Below, piece by piece: positions 57,573-64,000 of a stretch of DNA of 64,000 bases; positions within the stretch are counted from its first letter, which is position 1, and each line of letters opens with the position of its first letter. Source of the DNA: Entoloma clypeatum (taxonomy: Eukaryota; Basidiomycota; Agaricomycetes; Agaricales; Entolomataceae). The DNA lies in assembly GCA_963565915.1 (NCBI GenBank), contig OY751488.1:4836001-4900000 (forward strand), given 5' to 3'. The notes below the pieces were generated by a model. That model made no database searches. It was not told the DNA's origin and was given only the letters and a program-made list of their open reading frames with translations. Made by a program: the position numbers and the translations under genes.

Positions 57573-58034
57573 GGAGCACCACATCAAGTAGTGTGTACCA
57601 CGAGAGAAATAGATGCTCGCTCCTGGCCATCCACCGTGCAAAGAAGCAGTATTCTTCTCAGATATTGACCACTCTGGCATCAGAAACATAGTTTATGAGC
57701 ATATAGTTTGAGTTTTTGACACATAATCGATACTTCGCTGTCTTCATGGAACACATAGGTTCTTCGTTCTCCTCATCATCATCCTCAGTCCTAAAGGTTG
57801 AGTATATGCATGGTCAGTATCAACATAGCTGCAGGCTCGACATAATACTTACAATGGTTGTTTCCTCGAGTGGCTGTTGCACTTGCCCGACTTTTTTTTT
57901 GAGGGGCTGGATCTCGTCTTCATCGCCCTCTGACTCTTCGTAGTCACCACAGCTATAAAAAGTTAACATGTAAAGCCAGCCTGCTCAAAGTAACAGACAC
58001 ACCGATGGCTGTCTTTAGTCCGCTGCTTCTTGGT
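57573..58034 (-). pseudogene. DUF6698-type gene, 5' part
   Basis: Minus-strand frames with short introns read TKKQRTKDSH, then CGDYEESEGDEDEIQPLKKK and an acidic DDDEENEEP stretch. They run up to GAGAT at 57568-57572, beyond which element A begins. The acidic, Lys-rich start fits the N terminus of DUF6698 proteins. The upstream end is cut off at 58034 by the composite element. Confidence 0.5.
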
Positions 58035-58257
58035 TAGTGTTTGATGGTTCGGTTCGGTTCGGTTTTTTGCCCCAAAAATGGGTGGACCAAGACTGGACCG
58101 GTCTTTCAATCACTCAGAAATACGATAGACCGAGAGCGAACCGGGGGGAACCGGTCTCAGCATGTCATTTTGCTTGGATTGGACCAGTCCAAACTGGTCT
58201 AGACCGGTTGTAACTATGGTAATACACTAATAATTTAAAAACACGCGTTAGGTGCGA

Positions 58258-59170
58258 GACAACGCCATTGGACCCGAGTGGGGGGGCCATTGGGCATGAG
58301 TCGAGGCCGTGGGGCGCGAGTGAGGGGCCGTTGGTCGCGAGAGGAGGCCACTGGATGCGAGAGGACACTCCTGACACTGGTAAGTTTTTCTGGAGGAAAA
58401 ATATATTGTGAAAGAGGAATCCTCTTTCCTTTGGGTGTACCTTTGAGAAAGATACAAAGTATTTCATATAGAAAATTTTAGGAAACATATAATGTGTTTC
58501 CAAAGTATTTCTTCTGGTAAAACTTTTCATTTTTCCAAGAGTTTTTCTCAAAGATAAACTTATTCCATTGTTCAAACAATGGATCTAGTTTTCCCTCAAG
58601 GAATCTGTAGGATAAACAAAAAGTTCTTTGGCCAAAAATATTTGGAAAAAACATTACATGTTTCTTGAAAATTTCCATATAAAATACTTTGTATCTTTCT
58701 TAAAGATATACCCAAAGGAAAGAGGATTCCTCTTTCATAATGAATTCTTCCTCCAGAAAGATTTTTCAGTGTCAGGAGTGGGAGGCCGCTGGATGGGAGA
58801 GTGGGCCATTGCACGCTAGTATGGGCCATTGGGCATGACTCATGGCAGTTGGGTACGAGGGGCAGCCATTGCGGATGCGAGGGGGACCTTGGGCATAAAG
58901 GGGGGCCATTTGGCATGAAGGGAGGGTGCTGGGCATTAAAGAGCGCCGTTGGGCACAAGAGGGGCCATTGGGTGTGCAGGGAGGCCGTTGGGCATTAGAG
59001 GGGGCCGTTGGGTGCTAGTAGGGGCCGTTGGGCACGCGAGGGGGCCGTTGTGCATGAAGGGGCGGCATTGGGTGCAAAGGGAGGCCGTTGGGCGTTAAAG
59101 GGGGCCGTTGGGCACAAGGGGCGGCCATTGGGCAGCAGTGGTGGCCATTGGGTGGAAGTGGAGCCAGGTG
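58258..59170. repeat. GGCCGTTGGGC minisatellite, left arm
   Basis: Units of about 19-22 bp with GGGGCCGTTGGGCACGAG-like sequence occur on both sides of a 415-bp foldback element (at 58258-58360 and 58786-59170). The right arm at 61780-62245 carries the inverse complement. Confidence 0.75.
58366..58780. mobile_element. 415-bp foldback MITE
   Basis: CACTCCTGACACTG at 58366-58379 is inverted at 58767-58780. The arms of about 200 bp stay complementary almost to the centre, for example GAAAGAGGAATCCTCTTTCC in both arms, with scattered mismatches. There is no coding capacity. It sits within the minisatellite. Confidence 0.8.
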
Positions 59171-59759
59171 GAGTGGAGGTGGGGGAATAAAAAGTGTGTG
59201 GGAAGATTTTGCTCGAGGTCGGATTTATGGTTTGACTTTCGGCAATTGCCAAGAGTCCTTGGCATGAATGCCGAGCGACGCGCGTCGTTGAAAATCACAC
59301 CGTCAATGCCCAATCTGTGGCACTGGAAGTCCTAAAAATAGTTCTAAACCTATGTAGAGATACTTAGAAGCTAATAGCAAGTATTTAAACAATTAGATAC
59401 ATGAGATATGTATGGTAGAAAGTCTGTACTGCAAAATGATACACAAAACACACTGTAAATCATGATAAACAGCCTGAGTGCATCATGAGTTCCCTCAAAG
59501 ACAAAAACCAGTATTTTCTTGCTTCCTCCTTTCCACAACCACTTCAAACTACCTGTAATATATATATATGCTATTGAATCATTGTATGTGAACCTATTGA
59601 GACCCTTCAAATAAAATTAAAGAACTTCCTAAGGTGAATATGAGCAAAGATAGGTCGAAAATTTCACCAAAAATTTTTATTTCAGGATTGGATTCTCCTC
59701 ATTCAGGGGACCTCCCAGCACATCTGTTTTTCGAATTTGGTGCATTAATTATGGAGATA

Positions 59760-61306
59760 CAGTGCCTCACAAAACTGATTCAATGTTTGCTACTTTGTGA
59801 ATACCTTCAAAATAACTTTGCAAATAATGCCAATCAAAAGAAGGTATTGGTACCTGGTTAAAAGCCCTGCTTCAGGACTCTCGGAATCTGCAATAATTAT
59901 GTAATTCCCATAAAAAATCATCAATATATGATCAAATTACTCCAGGGACTCATTGAATCAGTTTTGTGAGTATGTACAATAAATACAGTATTTTATACTT
60001 TAGTACTTGGTATTACCCCCCTTAGCTTTGATTACTGTCTCTACCCTTCTTGGCATACTTTCTATCAGGTTTTGACACACTTCTGGCTCTATATTATTCC
60101 ACACCTCTGCTGCTCTGTCCCAAATCTCCCAGACTCCCTTGGGTGGTGTTGGATATTCATTCAACTTCCTTTTAATATGAACCCAGAGGTGTTCAATAGG
60201 ATTGAGGTCTGGGGACTGTGCAGGCCAATCCAGCAGAGCAATATTCTTGCTGTCCATCCATTTTTTGGCCTTCTTGGAGGTGTGCTTGGGGTCATTGTCC
60301 TGCTGAAAAATGATCTCCTCTTCAGAGATTCCACTCTCCTCCATGCTGGGCAGCAAATTGTCCTCCAAAATGGACACATACTGATCAGCATCCATCCTCC
60401 CCTCAACCTCTGCAAGTCTCCCCACACCTTCCCAACCCATACAACCCCAAACCATAATATTCCCTCCCCCAAACTTGACTGTGCCGTGAACCTCTCTTTC
60501 AATAAGCCCCTCACCCTTCTTTTTCCAGACCCATTCCTTGCCATCTGACCCAAACCTGTTGATTTTGGTCTCATCTGACCAAATGACCCTCTTCCAGTCC
60601 TCCACTGTCCATTCCCTGTGCTTCATAGCAAATGCCAACCGCCTCTTCCAATGGCCTTTAAGAAAGGTTTTTTCTTCTTTGTTACAGCCTTGAATTCATG
60701 ATTTCTGAGAACCCTTCTCACAGTTTCTGGGGAGACAGGATTGGAGATGACAGTGTTGATAGCCTGCACAGCATTGGAGGCTCTCCCTGAGGTGATTTGT
60801 GAAAGTATGTTTTGTGTGTTGGTGGGAGAAAGCTTGGATGGATGACCACCAGAAGAGAGATTGCGATGAGGAAGAAGATTCTGAAGCACTCTGGAGACAG
60901 TTGGTTGGCTGACACCCAGGTTAGAGGCAATATGACAAGTGGAGTGACCATTGGAGGCCAGAGAAAGAATGTTTTCCTTGTGGGGAGAGGAGATAGGGCG
61001 CATGATTAATTATGGAGGCTGTTGAGGTTGGATTCTTCTTATACAACTTTCCTTGACAACCCATCAGGGTTCTATTCAAGTTCCATCAGTAGGTCATGAC
61101 AAAACTGATTCAATGAGTTGCTGATTTAATTTAATCATATCTCCATGGATTCTGATCTAAATCATATGATTCCTTTATATTCTGAAAGCCCTGAAGTAGG
61201 GCTTTTAATTATATACCAAAGGTTTAATTCAATTGGTATTCTTTGCAGAGTTATCTTGAAGGTATTCAAAAAGCAACAAACATTGAATCAGTTTTGTGAG
61301 GCACTG
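59760..61306 (-). mobile_element. Tc1/mariner element with long, internally inverted TIRs
   Basis: CAGTGCCTCACAAAACTGAT at the left end is exactly inverted at the right end (61306). The TIRs extend about 210 bp and each ends inwards with a second, inverted copy of the ACTGATTCAATG core (near 59950 and 61100). TA precedes the left end; the right end reads TCTA. Transposase is on the minus strand. Confidence 0.85.
60000..61003 (-). pseudogene. Tc1-like transposase, frameshifted
   Basis: The N-terminal frame (61003 to about 60660) has a helix-turn-helix region (SNGHSTCHIASNLGVSQPTV, SRVLQNLLPHRNLSSGGHP). The second frame, to 60000, has the catalytic triad in WSDETKINRF, IFQQDNDPKHTSKK and PDLNPIEHLW. 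The change of frame falls in an A-run near 60662-60670, where one base more or less would give a single protein of about 330 aa. It may be a decay mutation, a sequencing error, or slippage; all catalytic residues are present. Confidence 0.85.
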
Positions 61307-61779
61307 TCTAATACTTTTACTAAAATATGTACATTTGATGATTCCTATCTGATCTGGACTTCTAAAATGTATAAGGTGTTTCAGAAGGTGAATACATATC
61401 CCATGTATAGTTCTATTACCTCAACCTATTATTAGACTATGAGGAAGGGGCCGCGCGCACCTGCGTGATGCATTCGCACCTTGTTTACTATTATTTGGTG
61501 GGAGCGCCGCATCGCTATATCATAAAGTCCGTGGCAAAAATTCACAAAATAAATACATAGAAAGTGATATATAATGCTATAATACTTAATTGATATTGTG
61601 CACAAACTGTGTTGCTCCTGTGTAAGACATGTAGGCAGATGTGCGATGTTTTTTGTAAGTGTGTTTACATTTATTTGACACATTTGATGCACGTGTGATG
61701 CACATCCAAAGAAGGGCAGGCTCAGGTTCTTTGCCCTTGTTTGTTTTCTGGGCCAAACCCTTTGCCCAGTTTGCCATCT

Positions 61780-62245
61780 GACTCTGATGCCCAGCCCTCT
61801 CATGCCCAACGGCCCTCTCTCGCACGCCCAACGGTCTCGACTCACGTCCAACGGCCCTCACTCGTGCCCAACGGCCCTTTCTCATGCCCAACGGACCTCT
61901 CTTGTGCCCAACGGACCTCTCTCATGCCCAATGGCCCTCTTTCTTGCCCAACAGTCCCAACTCATGCCCAATGGCTTCAACCCGCACCCAACGCCCACCA
62001 CTCAAGCCCAACGGCCCTCTCTCATCTCCAACGGCCCCCACTGGTGCCCAACGCCCTCCATTCATGCCCAATGGCTTCGACCCATGCCCAACACCCACCA
62101 CTTGAGCCCAACGGCCCCCACTGGTGTCCAACGCCCTTGACTCATGGCTCACACCCTCCCTTCATGCCCAATGGCCTCGACTCACATGCAACGGCCACCA
62201 CTCGAGCCCAATGGCCCCCACTCGTGTGCAATGGCCTGTCCTCAC
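61780..62245. repeat. GCCCAACGGCC minisatellite, right arm
   Basis: About 22 units of 20-22 bp with CTCATGCCCAACGGCC-like sequence, the inverse complement of the left-arm unit at 58258-59170. Frames open on both strands are repeat artefacts. Confidence 0.8.
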
Positions 62246-62470
62246 ACCCTGTAAATACATATGTAGATCCTGTATTAGCATCCAAAAGACTGGTTGAGAC
62301 TGGTCTAAACCGGTCTTTTACCGGTCTTCAAAAAAAAATTTTTGTCGAGATGAAGACTGGGGCCGTCCCAATTTAACAAGACCGAGACCGCAGTCTTGGT
62401 CTTTTTTGGTTCATTTTTTGGTTCAGTCTGGTCCGGTTCCAGTCCTATTGGACTGAACCTTGAAACACTA

Positions 62471-63010
62471 AACAGGCCATGAAACAAAAGAAGGCACAGG
62501 AGGCTCGGGAACATCAAGAAGAAAGAGCTGCTGCTCGCTGCACCCGCCTCCAACCACTACCACCACTCGCTATTCCTGCAACACCAACCCATCCTCCAAA
62601 CCAGTCACCCTACCCCCACACCCCCTTCCAACCATCACTGTCTCTGACATTGCTTATTTCAACTCAAGTTTCTGCCATGATGTCAGTCTGCTGTGAACCA
62701 CTCATGTACTCTACTTCCATTTCAAACCAACTAACTCAAGGTTATACAATGCCGATTCGCCAGCCGCTGCTGCTGCTGATGTCAATTATGCCACACTACG
62801 ACCAGAATATGCCCCCTGTGTACCATTCACCACATCAGTCTCCTCTATTTCTTCATTCCTATGGCCAAACATCTATGCAGATGTTGTTGAGATCCTATCA
62901 CTTTCATACATATCCATCCCCTACACACTATTGGGCCCACCCAACTCATCCCTCTCATCCTTTGTATTCTCCGTTTGGGCCTTATCCCAGATAATTTCCT
63001 TGCACAATTA
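62471..63010. other. short frame of unknown status between composite and DUF6589 gene
   Basis: A plus-strand frame at 62479-62994 starts KQKKAQEAREHQEERAA, a charged coiled-coil-like piece, and continues into Pro/His/Ser-rich sequence. Its 5' side is cut by the composite element. It may be a gene fragment or chance; no family was recognised. Confidence 0.3.
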
Positions 63011-63014
63011 TTTA

Positions 63015-64000
63015 TTATATACTCTCCATATCGTCTGAGTCTAAATTGTCTACCCTTTCCATACTACTCTCTTCTGAATCATCATCCTGTTGTTCTTTGT
63101 CAGGGAAATCTTCAGTCGTGGCCCATTCAAATGATTGTCCATCAACCCAATGTTCAATAACCTTGCCTGTACCTAGCTCTTGGGCTCCTTCCAAGATGAA
63201 GTCCGAAGCACAATTCTCCTTCTCCAGTGGAAATTTTTGTCCAGGTTGATATTGATGAACAGAGGATTCTCGATAGGATGTTTGCAGTTTCTGTATATGG
63301 AGCTCAGCCTGGGGAATAGTATGCTTCTTACCCTGTGCCAGTGTTTTGAATTCAACTTCAATGTGTGCTGCAACAGAATCAATGACTGGTATCGCAGGGT
63401 GAAGCTTGCAGAGATAATCCCAGTCAATGCTTGGCCCTTCCAAGCGGTATGTAACCTTTGCTTCTTTGATGTTGTGTTCTTGAGCTTGGTCGATTGGGAA
63501 ATGACTTGACCATTTGCCTCTAAAGTTAACAAGCCAACAATTGTCTCGCACAAATTCTCTAAACCACCAATTAGTCATTGAGTCGAGTCATTGATTTGTT
63601 CTTGTACTCACTTGATCTCGTCAGTCCATTCTCTATGAAGTCCTTGGAGTAACTCCAACACCTCGAGCATGTAATTTGCACTTCCCGCCCTGATGAACCA
63701 AACAACATCACCATTCTTAATTGCTTGATCCAGAACAATGTAGTGGAGGACATCTCTATTCCACATGACAGTCTGTTCCTTGACTTGATCTCGGATGTCA
63801 GATGCTTGACATGCCATCATATTCAGAGCATAGGTCGATGCATGCTGGACATTGGCAAGGTTGAGGAGTTCAGCAGGAGTCTTGTCACGAAGCTGATGAA
63901 TGTTTTCAATGTCTGCAACCAGACGCCAATGCTTGCGCATGTGGGCCTCTGCCATAAAATAAAACATTTTGTTGAGATTGTGATGAAAGGGACCTTGAAT
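63015..64000 (-). CDS. DUF6589-domain protein, 3' part (runs off the window)
   Basis: Two exons are visible on the minus strand (64000-63612, open at the edge, and 63558-63015), joined over a 53-bp intron. They read HWRLVADIENIHQLRDKTPA, WFIRAGSANYMLEVLELLQG and LHREWTDEIKEFVRDNCWLV, then NFRGKW, AQEHNIKE and WDYLCKLHP. This is the C-terminal half of DUF6589, an Agaricomycete-expanded domain: a soluble array of helices around YxxELLxLxxxLxxxWxxExxxxxxxNWLVNxxGKxxxxxxxDxxQEH. An acidic tail (DDDSEESS...) ends it. Function is unknown. No break is visible in the part present. Confidence 0.75.

Larger units (their letters stand above)
58035..62470. mobile_element. 4.4-kb composite with hAT-like inverted ends
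   Basis: The left end TAGTGTTTGATGGTTC and the inverted right end (reverse complement TAGTGTTTCAAGGTTC) match at 14 of 16 positions. Both are followed by GGACC/GGTCT-rich sequence such as GACCAAGACTG. Next come inverted minisatellites on both sides (58258-59170 and 61780-62245). The middle holds a Tc1 element. TAGTGTTTCA-type ends are seen in fungal hAT elements, but the expected 8-bp TSD was not found and no hAT transposase is present. It may be one non-autonomous element or two neighbouring ones. Confidence 0.45.

Noticed and set aside
61741..62376. 211-codon Pro/Asn/His-rich ORF
   Set aside because: Translation of the GCCCAACGGCC minisatellite; open in several frames.

Overview
The window is a piece of an Agaricomycete (mushroom-forming basidiomycete) genome. 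Genes are broken by many introns of about 47-60 bp with GT...AG ends, and the families are typical of that group: DUF6699, DUF6533, DUF6698, DUF6589, a NACHT protein, a KDZ transposase, Copia, Gypsy, LINE and Tc1 elements. All exon maps below were built by hand from frame continuity, splice sites and family conservation; no search was run.

Left edge (1-5358): a repeat-rich stretch pervaded by the motif TCGCC(GG), holding an N-terminally truncated KDZ transposase, a two-exon companion gene, and the 3' end of a LINE with a poly(A) tail. A tRNA-Asp(GTC) gene with an intron follows at 5547-5646.

Gene-rich core (6120-28943): an F-box-like family protein and a mitochondrial-type EngB GTPase (divergent pair); a 1-kb cluster of four tRNA-like sequences; a 913-aa four-TM protein ending in a DUF6699 domain; a TMEM170 membrane protein; a TEA/ATTS transcription factor; a weakly supported minus-strand gene; the WDR5/Swd3 COMPASS subunit; a 19-exon GRAM-TBC-EF-hand Rab GAP (Gyp2/TBC1D9 type); and a DUF6533 membrane protein. 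These look like ordinary single-copy genes without operon logic.

Transition (28944-43197): G-rich minisatellite, a 125-bp MITE, a nested hairpin, the 5' two thirds of a Copia element (C) abutting a Gypsy gag remnant that holds a 200-N assembly gap, an intact APP1-type phosphatidate phosphatase gene, a 364-bp poly(A)-tailed retroposed insert with an 11-bp target-site duplication, and a NACHT gene broken by a solo LTR.

Right third (43198-64000): a layered graveyard. A DUF6698-type gene (minus strand) was split by Copia element A (309-bp LTRs, TSD GAGAT). A was then split inside gag by element B (437-bp LTRs), which carries a gag-like ORF but no pol. A 4.4-kb composite with hAT-like ends, subterminal minisatellites, a foldback MITE and a Tc1 element lies next to it. 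A DUF6589 gene runs off the right edge. LTR divergence (about 10/309 for A, 2/437 for B) agrees with the nesting order.

The most novel-looking signal is in element B. At least 15 copies of a short hairpin, GCGCC-loop-GGC(U)GC with a single bulged base, lie on the element strand with very different loops and several compensating stem changes, in DNA that otherwise codes for almost nothing.
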